DNA from: SKUL01 sp964487545
Lineage (GTDB): Bacteria; Bacteroidota; Bacteroidia; Flavobacteriales_D; SKUL01
Reading direction: 5' to 3'
NCBI GenBank assembly: GCA_964487545.1
Contig: CAZARI010000014.1
Location: 3,124-67,123 of the forward strand
Length of the DNA stretch: 64,000 bases
This document shows positions 26,053-36,029 of this stretch, piece after piece. The stretch's first letter is position 1. Each line of letters opens with the position of its first letter. Below the pieces are notes generated by a model. It saw only the letters and a list, made by a program, of their open reading frames with translations. It had not been told where the DNA came from and did not search any database. The position numbers and the translations under genes are program-made.

Positions 26053-27642
26053 ATGAAAAGGACCCTCTTTATTTCACTCTTTGCTCTTTTCGCTCTGAAT
26101 CTTGTTGCACAGACGGAGAGTAATCTTGCCCCCATTGAGAAGTTAAATGCCCTGATATTTCACATCCAGCGATCTTATGTCGATGAGGTGAATACCGAGG
26201 CAATGGTTGAAGACGCCATTGTGGCCATGTTGCGTGAACTTGATCCGCACTCCATGTATATTCCTGCCGACGAGTTGAAGGCCATGAACGAACCACTTCA
26301 GGGAAATTTCGAAGGCATTGGTGTTCAATTCAATATTCTGAAAGATACCATTTTGGTGGTCTCACCCATTTCTGGTGGACCATCTGAGAAACTGGGCATT
26401 ATATCTGGCGACCGGATTGTGGAAATTGAAGGTGAAGTGGTGGCCGGGGTAGGCATCAAGAATTCTGACGTAATGACGAAGCTCAAAGGCCCTAAAGACA
26501 CTAAGGTCAACATCTCCATACTACGTCACGGGGAAAAGGAACTCATTCCGTATGAAATTACACGGGACAAAATTCCGATTTATAGCGTAGATGCCCATTA
26601 CATGGCTACTCCAGAAATTGGTTATATTAAAATCAACCGTTTTGCGGCCACCACACACAGCGAGTTTCTGAGTGCCCTGAACATGCTCAAGGAAAACGGC
26701 ATGAAGGATCTCATCCTAGACCTACAGGGCAACGGTGGTGGTTTACTTAAGGCTGCTATCGACCTGGCCGATGAATTTCTGGCTTCGGGTCAGTTAATTG
26801 TTTACACCGAGGGCCGGGCCTATCCCAAGCGAGAAACCATGGCTAAATCGAAAGGTGCTTTTGAAACAGGCCGTTTGGTCATTCTAATAGATGAAGGATC
26901 TGCCTCTGCAAGCGAAATTGTTTCTGGGGCTGTTCAGGACTGGGATCGTGGATTGGTCATTGGACGGCGATCATTTGGAAAAGGTTTAGTGCAACGTCCG
27001 ATCAACCTGCCCGATGGTTCGGCCGTTCGTCTTACCGTGCAGAAATATTACACCCCTTCGGGAAGATCAATCCAAAAGCCCTACGAAGATGGTGTGGAAG
27101 CCTATCAAAGAGAACGATTTAACCGGCTATACACTGGCGAGCTCACCAGTCTCGACAGTATCGACTTGCCTGATTCACTGAAATTCTACACCAACAAAAA
27201 CAGGTTGGTTTATGGAGGCGGCGGAATTTTGCCAGACATTTTCGTTCCACTCGATACTACTGGTTTTACCTCTTTACACACCGAGCTGATTCGAAAAGGA
27301 ATCTTTAATCAATTTAGCCTGAATTACGTGGAGCAACACCGTTCTGATCTCGTTCAGGAATACCGCACCATTACTGACTTCGCTGAGCGTTTTGCATCTG
27401 ACGAAGAACTGATGTCCCAGTTTCGAAGCTATGCCGAAAACGAAGGGGTAGCATTTGAAGATGAAAAATACGTCAAATCGCGCGAGTTGATTGAGGCGCG
27501 ACTCCGTTCACTCATCGCTCGAAACATCTGGAACACATCTGCTTATTATCAAGTCTTCAATCCATACTGGCCAGCCTACCAACAAGCGATAGATATTTTG
27601 GAGACCGATAAATACAACCAACTCGAACTGGTTATTCACTAA
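26053..27642 (+). CDS. C-terminal processing peptidase, S41 family with PDZ domain
   Basis: A 529-residue periplasmic tail-specific protease. A signal peptide (ends NLVAQ) precedes the S41 N-terminal region (HSMYIPADELKAMNEPLQGN), a PDZ domain (about residues 90-170, with GLGI-loop equivalent PSEKLGIISGDRIVEI) and the catalytic domain. The Ser-Lys dyad is S285 in EGSASASEIVSGA and K310 in RRSFGKGLVQ; the spacing of 25 residues equals that of S430-K455 in E. coli Prc. A C-terminal helical region of about 150 residues follows. It degrades or trims exported proteins from the C-terminus. It is transcribed alone from a -7 box and is divergent from the secreted protease. Confidence 0.94.
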   Translation: MKRTLFISLFALFALNLVAQTESNLAPIEKLNALIFHIQRSYVDEVNTEAMVEDAIVAMLRELDPHSMYIPADELKAMNEPLQGNFEGIGVQFNILKDTILVVSPISGGPSEKLGIISGDRIVEIEGEVVAGVGIKNSDVMTKLKGPKDTKVNISILRHGEKELIPYEITRDKIPIYSVDAHYMATPEIGYIKINRFAATTHSEFLSALNMLKENGMKDLILDLQGNGGGLLKAAIDLADEFLASGQLIVYTEGRAYPKRETMAKSKGAFETGRLVILIDEGSASASEIVSGAVQDWDRGLVIGRRSFGKGLVQRPINLPDGSAVRLTVQKYYTPSGRSIQKPYEDGVEAYQRERFNRLYTGELTSLDSIDLPDSLKFYTNKNRLVYGGGGILPDIFVPLDTTGFTSLHTELIRKGIFNQFSLNYVEQHRSDLVQEYRTITDFAERFASDEELMSQFRSYAENEGVAFEDEKYVKSRELIEARLRSLIARNIWNTSAYYQVFNPYWPAYQQAIDILETDKYNQLELVIH

Positions 27643-27726
27643 AATAAAGTCGCTCTATAGAAGCCGGCCAATTGTTAATAATTCGTTAATGGCCTTTCTG
27701 AATGAACACAATTGACCGGTATTTTT

Positions 27727-27734
27727 TAACTTTG
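27727..27734 (+). promoter_or_regulatory. -7 box upstream of the DUF1573 gene
   Basis: TAACTTTG is an exact TAnnTTTG ending 24 bases before the ATG at 27759. A TTG occurs 12 bases upstream (27712-27714). Confidence 0.5.
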
Positions 27735-27758
27735 TAATCAATTTCAAATAAACTAGCC

Positions 27759-28292
27759 ATGAACAAAAATGTTAAATTTGGTCTGATGGGTGTGATCGCG
27801 GTAGGATTAATTGCCAACGCATACCTGATGATGACCGGTGCATATTCTGGAGGATCGGACCATTCTAATGCACAGTCGAGTATGGTTGCCAATACCAATG
27901 CACCCAGAGCCGAAGCTCCTCAAACAAGACCTGATGCCGACCGAAGTGTGCAAGCTAATCCTGTCAACGATGGTCCTACTACTCAAATTACATTTACCAC
28001 CCCAACGCACGACTTTGGAAATATTCCACAAGACAGTGACAACCGACACATTTTCACCTTTACCAACACAGGTTCAGAGCCTTTGATTATAGAAAACGCT
28101 AAAGGATCATGCGGTTGTACTGTTCCACAATATCCAAAAGAGCCGATTGCACCAGGAGGAACTGGCGAAATTGAAGTAGTGTACAAGCCAGGAAAGCAAA
28201 TGAATCGCCAGTCTAAAACGGTTACCATTACTGCAAACACAGAACCGCGAACTACTTCTCTTTCGGTTACTGCTTTTGTTGAAGGAGCTTAA
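27759..28292 (+). CDS. DUF1573-domain exported protein
   Basis: A 177-residue protein with an N-terminal hydrophobic anchor or signal (FGLMGVIAVGLIANAYLMM), a polar linker of about 45 residues rich in Ala, Pro and Arg, and one DUF1573 domain (about residues 70-175). The domain is recognised by HDFGNIPQDSDNRHIFTFTN, the paired cysteines of GSCGCTVPQYP, and the closing IEVVYKPGKQMNRQSKTVTI. This beta-sandwich, related to MSP/ASPM-Hydin folds, is abundant in Bacteroidota envelopes but has no established function. A second copy is fused to the end of the OmpA-like protein at 50971-53241. The gene is monocistronic with a terminator directly after it. Confidence 0.85.
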   Translation: MNKNVKFGLMGVIAVGLIANAYLMMTGAYSGGSDHSNAQSSMVANTNAPRAEAPQTRPDADRSVQANPVNDGPTTQITFTTPTHDFGNIPQDSDNRHIFTFTNTGSEPLIIENAKGSCGCTVPQYPKEPIAPGGTGEIEVVYKPGKQMNRQSKTVTITANTEPRTTSLSVTAFVEGA

Positions 28293-28322
28293 ACACTGAC
28301 ATAAAAAATAGCTTATTTCATA

Positions 28323-28358
28323 AAAAAACCCTTCGCCAATATTGGTGAAGGGTTTTTT
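28323..28358. terminator. Bidirectional intrinsic terminator
   Basis: An almost perfect hairpin: an A6 run, CCCTTC-GCCAAT, then ATTGGT-GAAGGG and a T6 run, with only one G-T wobble. The flanking A and T tracts make it work on both strands. It lies between the convergent DUF1573 gene and the pterin dehydratase gene and ends both transcripts. Confidence 0.85.
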
Positions 28359-28374
28359 CATGGCATCAAGCGCT

Positions 28375-28626
28375 TCATTTTTTGCCCGGCCCCTGTTGAT
28401 AGATTTCGTCAATCAATCGGGCCAACTCTTCGTCCTTTTGAGTTACCGTGTGGCCTTGATCGTGCGTGGAAAGTGAAATACTCACTTTATTGTAGCTATT
28501 GCTCCAATCGGGATGATGTCCCATTTTTTCAGCTTCAAAAGCAACGCGGGTCATAAAGGCAAAGGCAGAAACAAAGTCTTTAAACTCAAAAGTGCGACTC
28601 AGGTTCGATGGGCTGCGATTCCACAT
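28375..28626 (-). CDS. phhB: 4a-hydroxytetrahydrobiopterin dehydratase (pterin-4a-carbinolamine dehydratase)
   Basis: An 83-residue cytoplasmic enzyme that dehydrates 4a-hydroxytetrahydropterin, regenerating the cofactor of aromatic amino-acid hydroxylases. The family signature is complete: LSRTFEFKDFVSAFAFMTRV, then EAEKMGHHPDWSNSYNKVSI with the catalytic His pair, then LSTHDQGHTVTQKDEELARL. It is slightly shorter than the usual 95-110 residues, lacking only the variable N-terminal extension, and should be active. The S46 peptidase gene lies 12 bases upstream on the same strand, so the two are probably co-transcribed, ending at the shared terminator. No phenylalanine hydroxylase gene is in the window. 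Confidence 0.92.
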   Translation of the reverse strand: MWNRSPSNLSRTFEFKDFVSAFAFMTRVAFEAEKMGHHPDWSNSYNKVSISLSTHDQGHTVTQKDEELARLIDEIYQQGPGKK

Positions 28627-28637
28627 GGTTTTATGAT

Positions 28638-30788
28638 TTAATTTTCGGTGATTTTCATTTCATCCAACAACCACCCAGCACCGGCAAACTTGTCAACGAT
28701 AAACAAAATATAGCGCACATCAACCGATATGTTTCGGCAGATATCCGGGTTGAACATGATATCACTCATGGTGCTCTCCCAACTTCGGTCAAAGTTGATG
28801 CCTATGAGTTGCCCACGATCATTTAGCACCGGACTACCGGAGTTTCCACCTGTAGTGTGATTAGATGCGAGAAAGTTCACCGCCAGGGTACCGTCTTCTG
28901 AAGCATACCGACCATAATCGTCCAATTCATACAGCTCAATGAGCTTTTCAGGAACATCGTATTCACGGTCGCCGGGAATATATTTATGCATAACGCCCTC
29001 CAGGGTGGTGGTCGATAAATAACTGAGGCCATCACGCGGAATAGAGCCTTCCACTTTTCCGTAGGTTACCCGCAACGTGCTGTTGGCTTCTGACCAATAT
29101 GTTTTTTCTGGATTCAGCTCCATCAACCCTTTCATGTACACCCGCATATTGTCATCGATCTCGTCGGTTAACCGGCTGTATTCTGGAAGAATTTTGATGC
29201 GGTAATCCTCCATAAACGACAGGGCCAACGCGTGAATCGGATCGTTCTTTAATTTCAAGGTTCTCTTTTTATTTCTGGCCTGAATCATAGACAGCAAAGA
29301 TGATTTGTCTTTATAAACAGATTTGCTAAACAAATGGTTTGAATAGCGCTTTGCATCGCCGTTAAATTTGTTGTGAAAGGGTTGTAAGGCATCGGGTTGA
29401 ATATCTTCACGCACAGCCTGAGTATAGCTTGTAAGTAAGCGACTCAGAATGATTTCGTCGATAGCGGGATCGTAATTTTCGTAAAAATTATTTACTGCCT
29501 GAACAGCCTTCTCTTCCAATTCGTTAATCTTTTCCTGATCTTCTTCTTGTTCGATGGCGGCAATGAGCGGATCCAATCGTCTGGTGAAACTCAAAATCTG
29601 CGGACCGTAGAAGTAAACTTCTATAAACAGATCGCGGGCCAGTTGATAGGGACGAATTTGATGATGCAGCTCGTTGATTTTCGGAATCACCGACACATAG
29701 GCATCGTTTCCGACGGCCTCGGCTTTCTCGATAAATGCGGCTTCTGCCTCGCGCTTTTTATTGAGCGCATCAAAGCGATCCAGTCCCATATTCTGACCAA
29801 TCCACTTTTTGTGGGCATTGCTGATCATGGCTTGACGGGCGGCAAACTGAATTCGCTTTTCATCACTCTCGGCCATCAACGCGTCGATAACCTCAAGACT
29901 TTGTTCGCGCATGCCTATTCGCAGCGGGTTGGCAATTTCGGTAACATACTGCACCCCTTCTGATGTCATGTACTGATCGGTAACACCCGGAAAACCATAA
30001 ACCATCGTAAAATCGCCTTCTTTAACCCCAGCTATTGAAATTTCCAGGCTTCGTGCCGGCTCATACGGTTGATTGGTTTCGGCAAAGGCTACCGGCTGGT
30101 TATCTTCATCGGCATATATTCGGAAAAGGGCAAAGTCTCCGGTGTGTCGTGGCCAAACCCAGTTGTCGCTGTCGCCGCCAAACTTGCCGATTGATGAAGG
30201 AGGCGTTCCAACCAGTCGAACATCATCATAGGTTTTGGTAACAATCATAATATACTGGTTGCCGTAATAAAACGGTTTGATTTGGGCTTTGTAGGCCGGA
30301 TGATCAACTGCAGCCTCAGTCAATTCTGCAATACGTTGCTTGATGGTCAATTGACGTTCTTCGGGCGGAGTGCTGTCATCAATACCTTCGAGCACCTGCT
30401 CGGTAACATCCTCAATACGGTCAACAAAAGAGGCCGTGAGGCCGGGACAGTGCAATTCTTCCTGCATACTTCCAGCCCAGAAACCCTCACCGAGATAGTC
30501 ATTCTCGACACTGCTTAGGTTTTGAATGGCACTGTAACCACAATGGTGGTTGGTCAGGATTAATCCCTGATCGGAAATCGCTTCGGCTGTGCAGCCACCA
30601 CCAAAATGCACTATGGCATCCTTGAGGCTGGCCTGGTTAATCGAATAAATATCTTCGGCGCTCAATTTAAGACCGTTTCGCTGCATATCGTCCATATCCA
30701 ACAATATGGGCAACCACATTCCTTCGTGGCCCCGGACAAAAATCACACACAAAAGACTGACAATCAGTAGGCTAAATTTTTTAAACAT
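28638..30788 (-). CDS. S46 dipeptidyl-peptidase, DPP11-like
   Basis: A 716-residue periplasmic exopeptidase that removes dipeptides from oligopeptide N-termini, supporting growth on protein. After a signal peptide, the mature chain begins HEGMWLPILL, close to the family's DEGMW start. Catalytic His is H82 in LTNHHCGYSAIQ, Asp is in TGDFALFRIYAD, and Ser is S650 in GGNSGSPVLNDRG. R668 in NFDRSW lies 18 residues after the Ser, the same offset as S655 and Arg673 in Porphyromonas DPP11, where this Arg selects acidic P1 residues; DPP7 has Gly there. An upstream ATG at 30884 is rejected because it precedes the signal peptide. A -7 box is 22 bases upstream. Confidence 0.94.
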   Translation of the reverse strand: MFKKFSLLIVSLLCVIFVRGHEGMWLPILLDMDDMQRNGLKLSAEDIYSINQASLKDAIVHFGGGCTAEAISDQGLILTNHHCGYSAIQNLSSVENDYLGEGFWAGSMQEELHCPGLTASFVDRIEDVTEQVLEGIDDSTPPEERQLTIKQRIAELTEAAVDHPAYKAQIKPFYYGNQYIMIVTKTYDDVRLVGTPPSSIGKFGGDSDNWVWPRHTGDFALFRIYADEDNQPVAFAETNQPYEPARSLEISIAGVKEGDFTMVYGFPGVTDQYMTSEGVQYVTEIANPLRIGMREQSLEVIDALMAESDEKRIQFAARQAMISNAHKKWIGQNMGLDRFDALNKKREAEAAFIEKAEAVGNDAYVSVIPKINELHHQIRPYQLARDLFIEVYFYGPQILSFTRRLDPLIAAIEQEEDQEKINELEEKAVQAVNNFYENYDPAIDEIILSRLLTSYTQAVREDIQPDALQPFHNKFNGDAKRYSNHLFSKSVYKDKSSLLSMIQARNKKRTLKLKNDPIHALALSFMEDYRIKILPEYSRLTDEIDDNMRVYMKGLMELNPEKTYWSEANSTLRVTYGKVEGSIPRDGLSYLSTTTLEGVMHKYIPGDREYDVPEKLIELYELDDYGRYASEDGTLAVNFLASNHTTGGNSGSPVLNDRGQLIGINFDRSWESTMSDIMFNPDICRNISVDVRYILFIVDKFAGAGWLLDEMKITEN

Positions 30789-30810
30789 AATCGCTGTTTT
30801 TGATTCCTGA

Positions 30811-30818
30811 CAAAGATA
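30811..30818 (-). promoter_or_regulatory. -7 box upstream of the S46 peptidase gene
   Basis: Minus-strand TATCTTTG is an exact TAnnTTTG, 22 bases before the ATG at 30788. A TTG lies 11 bases upstream (30830-30832). It supports 30788 as the start. Confidence 0.5.
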
Positions 30819-30937
30819 ACAGGACTCAGCAATTGCCATCACCGCATTTTGTGGGTTGAACGGCATATATAGCCGATGAAACAATAGCCCAAACCTACCG
30901 TAGAATGCCGACCTGAACCCAACCGAATAGCTGAGCT

Positions 30938-33900
30938 GTGTTGAAAAATTGGAAAAAAAATGTAAAGGTCTTTGTCACCATCTTCCTGTTGTGGGTCTTT
31001 GCGGGCTCCCTCAGTGCGCAATGTCCTACTATAGTTTCCTCTGTTGACATGCCACTATGTCCAGGAGAACCAGTAACCTTTTCTATTGTTCCCTCATCTT
31101 TCATTATTTCCGGGTGGAGCACAAACAGCGGCTTTCATATTGAACTGGGATCCACCATTACTTTTCCGAATGGATTTTCAGAAAATGATTACATCATTGC
31201 GCATATTATCGGTTGCAGCAATCCAGGCATGATCGTTCACGTGGCCCCGCACCACGGCAACAATACGATACACTTTCAAACTCCCGGCATTGCTACTTCC
31301 GGCTCAACAGGTGAAATCAATTGTGATCAGCTACCTGTTGTCATCGGTGGAAACATCAATGCGGACGTTAATAACAACGAGAACACCACTATTTGGGAAA
31401 GAAGCACCGATCAAGTCAATTGGGAAGCAGTGGCCGCAGTCAACAACACCACTTATATTATAGACGCGTTTCCCGAAGAAGAATTCTATCTGCGACGTGT
31501 GATTTACACCCCCTACTGCTCGCCAAATTACAGTAATATTCTGCACATTCAAACGCCCAATCGGCCACGCGGCGGATTTATAAGCGCGGATGAATCGGCC
31601 TGTGAAAATGAAATTGAAGGCCCACTGGTGCTTCACGACCATCTCGGACAGATTACTCAATGGGAAGTATCCATCGACAATGCGGAGTTTGTAGCAGTAG
31701 CCAACAGCGCAAACATCGTTTCCATTTTGCCGGTAAATGTTTCCGGCCAGCACACCTATCGCGTTTTAATCTCTCAGCCAGGCTGCGATTCGGTATACAG
31801 CGCCGAAGAGACCATCATCATCTATCCCGCAGTAGAAAATGAAATTATCACTGGCGATCAGACGGTTTGCGAAAACGAAATTCCGAGTACCATTATCGCC
31901 AACCAACTCAATGGCGGCACCGGAAATTATACTGCATTATGGCACTACAAAGTGGGAGCTGCACCTTGGTATCCTTTTGGTTCACCAACAAATTTGGTGG
32001 AATTTAACGATCCGCTTTCCAATACCACACAATACAGACGGATTGTGGCCTCGGGTCCATGTACTTCATACAGCAATACCGTTACGGTGAATGTTGTTCC
32101 TCCAAGCGATGCCGGAAATTTCACGAACACGAATCAGCACATTTGTCCGGAAACCGCTGCACAACCCATTACCGTACTGAATTATCATGGCGAATTGACC
32201 TGGCAACAATCTGCTTCACCAAACGGCCCGTGGACTGACTGCGGATCCAATTCAGCTACTTTCGATCCGGGGATAATCACTCAAGCCACCTTTTTTAGGG
32301 TAATAGCGCAAGCCGAATATTGTGAAGCAGATATTTCAGACGTCTATCCAATTACTACCTATCAAAGTATAGTCGGCAATACTATTGGTGACGATCAGGT
32401 TGTTTGCGGAATTTCAGCCGCCGATATCTACGGACCGGTGCCCAGCGGTGGAACGGGAGTGTATTCCTATCTGTGGGAAAGCAGCAGCAACCAAGTTGAA
32501 TGGAATCCGGCAGAAGGAGTTAACAACGATCTCGTGTACAACCCAGCCGGTTATATTGGAACCCGCTATTTCCGCCGGATGGCATTTTCCGGAACCTGCT
32601 TTTCTGATACGAGCAACACGGTGATGGTTGACATAGCACCCGAAAGCGATGCCGGAAACTTTGCAGCAACGTTGACACAATCCATTTGCTACGGCGAAAC
32701 GACTAATCAAATCGTTGTGGAAAACTTCACTGGCGAAATCATCGATTGGCTGCAAAGCAATTCCCCATCTGGACCGTGGACCTCGACCGGAGAAATGGAT
32801 ACCGTGTTTATTCCTCAGAATCTGACAGAAACCACTTATTTCTGCGTGGTGGTACAATCTTCACATTGCGATCCAGACACTTCGGTCAACTATACCGTTG
32901 AAGTCTTTTCGCAGATTGCCCATAACTTGATTGGAGAAGACCAAGACATTTGCATCAATGAGCCGGTCGAAAATTTAATCCCAGTTGATAGTCTTGCCGG
33001 AGGTAGCGGAAACAATTATACTTTTCTGTGGCAATTCCGCACCAGCGATACGGACTGGATGGATGCGCCAGGCGCGAACAACGCGTCAAATTATCACCCG
33101 GAAAACATTGAGCAAACCACCCAATTCCGAAGACTGGTTTCTGCTGAGGTCTGCGCTGCCGACACCAGCAACACCATAACCATAACCGCAATTGAGCCCA
33201 GTAATGCCGGCAGCTTCACTGTCGCTGATCAAACGCTTTGTCCCGGAGAAGAAGCTGACGCCATCACCTTAGCGGATTTTACCGGAACCTTAATCGACTG
33301 GCAAATGTCACCCTCGCCTTCAGGTCCGTGGGTTTCTACTAATGAAACAGGTTTCATCTACGAACCGGGTATTTTAACGGAAAGCACCTTTTTTCGTGCC
33401 ATTGTGCAAAACGAAGGCTGTGTCGCCGATACATCATTCATTTATCCGATTGGTATTTTATCAGCACTCGATTCAAACATTATCAGTGAAGATCAGTTGC
33501 TGTGCGGGCATCAACCCCCTGAGCCTATCAACGGTTCAGTGCCTTCGGGTGGCGATGGAAACTATGCTTTTCAATGGCAATACCAGCCAGCACCCGAATG
33601 GAGTTGGGAATCCGCGCCGGGAATCAATACCGAATTGAACTATCAGCCCTTAGACCTCATCGGAGCACTGACCTATCGTCGCATCACCTATTCTGCCGGA
33701 TGTTTTGCCGACACCAGCAATGTGGTCACCGTGGTAAAGTCGAATTCGGTGACTGCTGATATTTCGGGAGGCGGCACCTTTTGTCCGGGCGACATCATGC
33801 ACATCTCCTTCAATTTTAACGGGGAAGCTCCTTTTGGCTTCAAATACACCGACGGCACCGAACTCAGTGTAATCGACAACATCACTTCTTCCTATTTCGA

Positions 33901-36025
33901 ACTACCAATCGTGCTCACCGACTCTACCACTATTACCATTACGGCTATCAGCAATGGGAATTGCACCTCTGAGGATGAAGATTTTGAATCCACGCACATC
34001 ACCTTTTTGCCTTTAACTTCCATTGACGTGGTTTCAGCGGGGACCGACACCTCGGTATGCGGATTATCGGTTCCTGTTGCGGGAACGCAGCCTCAGTCAA
34101 CCGCTGTATCAACACTATGGACCTATCCGACAGGAGAAATCATTTCCAATTCGCCGGAGTTTATTTTTGAGGCATCACAGCCGGGCAGCTACACGTTGGT
34201 TTACACCCTCACTCATGATGTCTGCAACGTGTCGGATTCAGATACTATTGTCGTTACCCTTGATCTTCCCGAAACCGCAACCATCACCACTAACAGTATC
34301 CACATTTGTTCCTCCAGCATGATACTCGAAGCAGTTCCTCCAGTTTTTGGTTTCGGTTATTGGAATATTCCCTCGGAGACCATCATCAGCGATAGCTCTG
34401 ACCCTACTGCAACGATTTCAGCATTGAACTTCGGCAGCGATTATCATCTGAAGTGGATCGTAAATTCGGCCTTGAATATTTGTCCGGCCGACACCGCCGA
34501 TCTCTACATTAATGTTGATGCACTGTCGGATGCTGGTGAAGTGGATGCTTCCGCCCTCCAGATTTGTGCTGGCGATGCCGTAACTTTTACGGCCAATCCT
34601 ATTTCCGGAGACTTACTTTACTGGCTAGAGCAAAACGAAAGCGGCACATTCGCCATTGCTGGAAACGCCAATCCTATCAGCACCGATATTGACGACAACA
34701 CCGCAATTTCTGTGGTGGTTCAATCAGGAGTTTGTCCTGCCGACACCAGCAATTGGGTGTTTGTAACTGTTGACCAACCCACGCAAGCAGGTTTCATTTC
34801 GGAAGATCAGTCGGTTTGTGGTGACTCCAACAACGGAACCCTCACGCTCAACGATTATTACGGAGATGTCCTGTATTGGCAAAGCTCAACCGACGGTTTC
34901 ATCACGTACGACAGTATTGCCTCCACCACACCTGAGATCGATTTTGAAAACCTTGCCATCACAACCGCTTTTCGAGCCAGTGTGCGTTCGGGTGTGTGCA
35001 ACAGTATGTGGAGCGATATAGCCACCGTCAGTGTGATCGACGAGATTTACGTTCCCTTTTCGCTCAACGAAAGATACTGTGCCACTGAGGAAAGCATTGT
35101 GCTATCGACGCTGATTGATGAAGAATTTACCGGCGATTGGTACATCAATGGAACAGCCGCTGATGTTTTAAATCCTGCCATTCTGGAAGGAGAAACCGTG
35201 ATTGTCACCTTCGATTATACCGGACACAGTTGCGGAAAAGTATCGGCTGATACTACGTTCATCGACATTTTGCCAGAAGTTGAAATTATTGCCGAGGCGG
35301 AGATTTGCGGAGCCCAAACTACCATCGCGGCCTCCACCACAGTAGGTAGCGGCTATTGGACCGCTGGGGAGATGCTTGTTTTTAGTGGTGAAACCACCGA
35401 ACAATTTCTGGAAGTAATGGCATTGGACTACGGAGCACACGTCATCACTTGGACAGCTCAAAATCACACCTGCACCAACAGCGTTTCGCACGAGTTGTTC
35501 TTTTTTGAAGAACCCACTACTGCCGATGCGGGTGCTGATCAATTATTGCCTTTTACTTACCAGACTCAACTGACAGCCAACACGCCTGAATCGGGTAATG
35601 GAACATGGACCGCCGAATCGGCTGCGGTATATTTTGTCGATGCGCATCACCCGCAAACCACAGTGCACCACCTTGAAACCGGAAAAAATGAGCTCACCTG
35701 GACCATCACCAATGGCAATTGTCCGGTGTCGGAATCGCGGGTGGTGATAGAAGTGTTGCCCTTAAAAATTCCTGATGCTTTTTCTCCTAATGGCGACCAA
35801 ATCAACGATCGATATGTGATTGAAGGTCTCAACGAAATCGGGCCCACATCTATTGAGGTCTGGAACCGCTGGGGACAGATCGTGTTCAAAAGCAATGATT
35901 ACCAAAACGACTGGGAAGGACACAATCTAAACGGCATGGAACTGCCCGCCGACACCTATTTCTTTTTGCTGAAACCCCAACAACTCGAACAGGTTTTTAA
36001 CGGATTTATAGTCATTCAACGATAA
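30938..36025 (+). CDS. Giant T9SS type B-sorted surface protein with alternating Ig-like modules
   Basis: A 1695-residue secreted protein. The start is GTG at 30938, or the adjacent TTG at 30941, since no ATG precedes the signal peptide (VFVTIFLLWVFAGSLSAQ). Most of the chain consists of Ig/PKD-like beta modules, each with conserved C and W and a DTSN or ADTS motif near its end; residues about 300-935 alternate two module types. The last 90 residues are the gliding-motility-associated type B sorting domain (IPDAFSPNGDQINDRYVIEG, WNRWGQIVFKSNDY, YFFLLKPQ, NGFIVIQR). It is probably displayed or released by T9SS and may be an adhesin; its PorP partner gene starts four bases downstream. No enzymatic domain is visible. 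Confidence 0.9.
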   Translation: MLKNWKKNVKVFVTIFLLWVFAGSLSAQCPTIVSSVDMPLCPGEPVTFSIVPSSFIISGWSTNSGFHIELGSTITFPNGFSENDYIIAHIIGCSNPGMIVHVAPHHGNNTIHFQTPGIATSGSTGEINCDQLPVVIGGNINADVNNNENTTIWERSTDQVNWEAVAAVNNTTYIIDAFPEEEFYLRRVIYTPYCSPNYSNILHIQTPNRPRGGFISADESACENEIEGPLVLHDHLGQITQWEVSIDNAEFVAVANSANIVSILPVNVSGQHTYRVLISQPGCDSVYSAEETIIIYPAVENEIITGDQTVCENEIPSTIIANQLNGGTGNYTALWHYKVGAAPWYPFGSPTNLVEFNDPLSNTTQYRRIVASGPCTSYSNTVTVNVVPPSDAGNFTNTNQHICPETAAQPITVLNYHGELTWQQSASPNGPWTDCGSNSATFDPGIITQATFFRVIAQAEYCEADISDVYPITTYQSIVGNTIGDDQVVCGISAADIYGPVPSGGTGVYSYLWESSSNQVEWNPAEGVNNDLVYNPAGYIGTRYFRRMAFSGTCFSDTSNTVMVDIAPESDAGNFAATLTQSICYGETTNQIVVENFTGEIIDWLQSNSPSGPWTSTGEMDTVFIPQNLTETTYFCVVVQSSHCDPDTSVNYTVEVFSQIAHNLIGEDQDICINEPVENLIPVDSLAGGSGNNYTFLWQFRTSDTDWMDAPGANNASNYHPENIEQTTQFRRLVSAEVCAADTSNTITITAIEPSNAGSFTVADQTLCPGEEADAITLADFTGTLIDWQMSPSPSGPWVSTNETGFIYEPGILTESTFFRAIVQNEGCVADTSFIYPIGILSALDSNIISEDQLLCGHQPPEPINGSVPSGGDGNYAFQWQYQPAPEWSWESAPGINTELNYQPLDLIGALTYRRITYSAGCFADTSNVVTVVKSNSVTADISGGGTFCPGDIMHISFNFNGEAPFGFKYTDGTELSVIDNITSSYFELPIVLTDSTTITITAISNGNCTSEDEDFESTHITFLPLTSIDVVSAGTDTSVCGLSVPVAGTQPQSTAVSTLWTYPTGEIISNSPEFIFEASQPGSYTLVYTLTHDVCNVSDSDTIVVTLDLPETATITTNSIHICSSSMILEAVPPVFGFGYWNIPSETIISDSSDPTATISALNFGSDYHLKWIVNSALNICPADTADLYINVDALSDAGEVDASALQICAGDAVTFTANPISGDLLYWLEQNESGTFAIAGNANPISTDIDDNTAISVVVQSGVCPADTSNWVFVTVDQPTQAGFISEDQSVCGDSNNGTLTLNDYYGDVLYWQSSTDGFITYDSIASTTPEIDFENLAITTAFRASVRSGVCNSMWSDIATVSVIDEIYVPFSLNERYCATEESIVLSTLIDEEFTGDWYINGTAADVLNPAILEGETVIVTFDYTGHSCGKVSADTTFIDILPEVEIIAEAEICGAQTTIAASTTVGSGYWTAGEMLVFSGETTEQFLEVMALDYGAHVITWTAQNHTCTNSVSHELFFFEEPTTADAGADQLLPFTYQTQLTANTPESGNGTWTAESAAVYFVDAHHPQTTVHHLETGKNELTWTITNGNCPVSESRVVIEVLPLKIPDAFSPNGDQINDRYVIEGLNEIGPTSIEVWNRWGQIVFKSNDYQNDWEGHNLNGMELPADTYFFLLKPQQLEQVFNGFIVIQR
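31832..33738 (+). repeat. Seven alternating protein-level repeat modules (A-B-A-B-A-B-A)
   Basis: Modules of about 90 codons alternate. Type A has I(G/S)(D/E)DQ..C, then GG.G.Y...W, then RR......C.(A/S)DTSN. Type B has (D/N)AG.F......C, then G....W..S.SP.GPW, then TFFR......C..D.S..YPI. A copies start near 31832, 32370, 32905 and 33460; B copies start near 32101, 32640 and 33196. The modules are diverged at the DNA level. Confidence 0.75.
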
Positions 36026-36029
36026 ACCC

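Noticed and set aside
27673..27700. GGCC...GGCC inverted repeat after the S41 protease gene
   Set aside because: Imperfect stem and no T tract; not enough for a terminator call.
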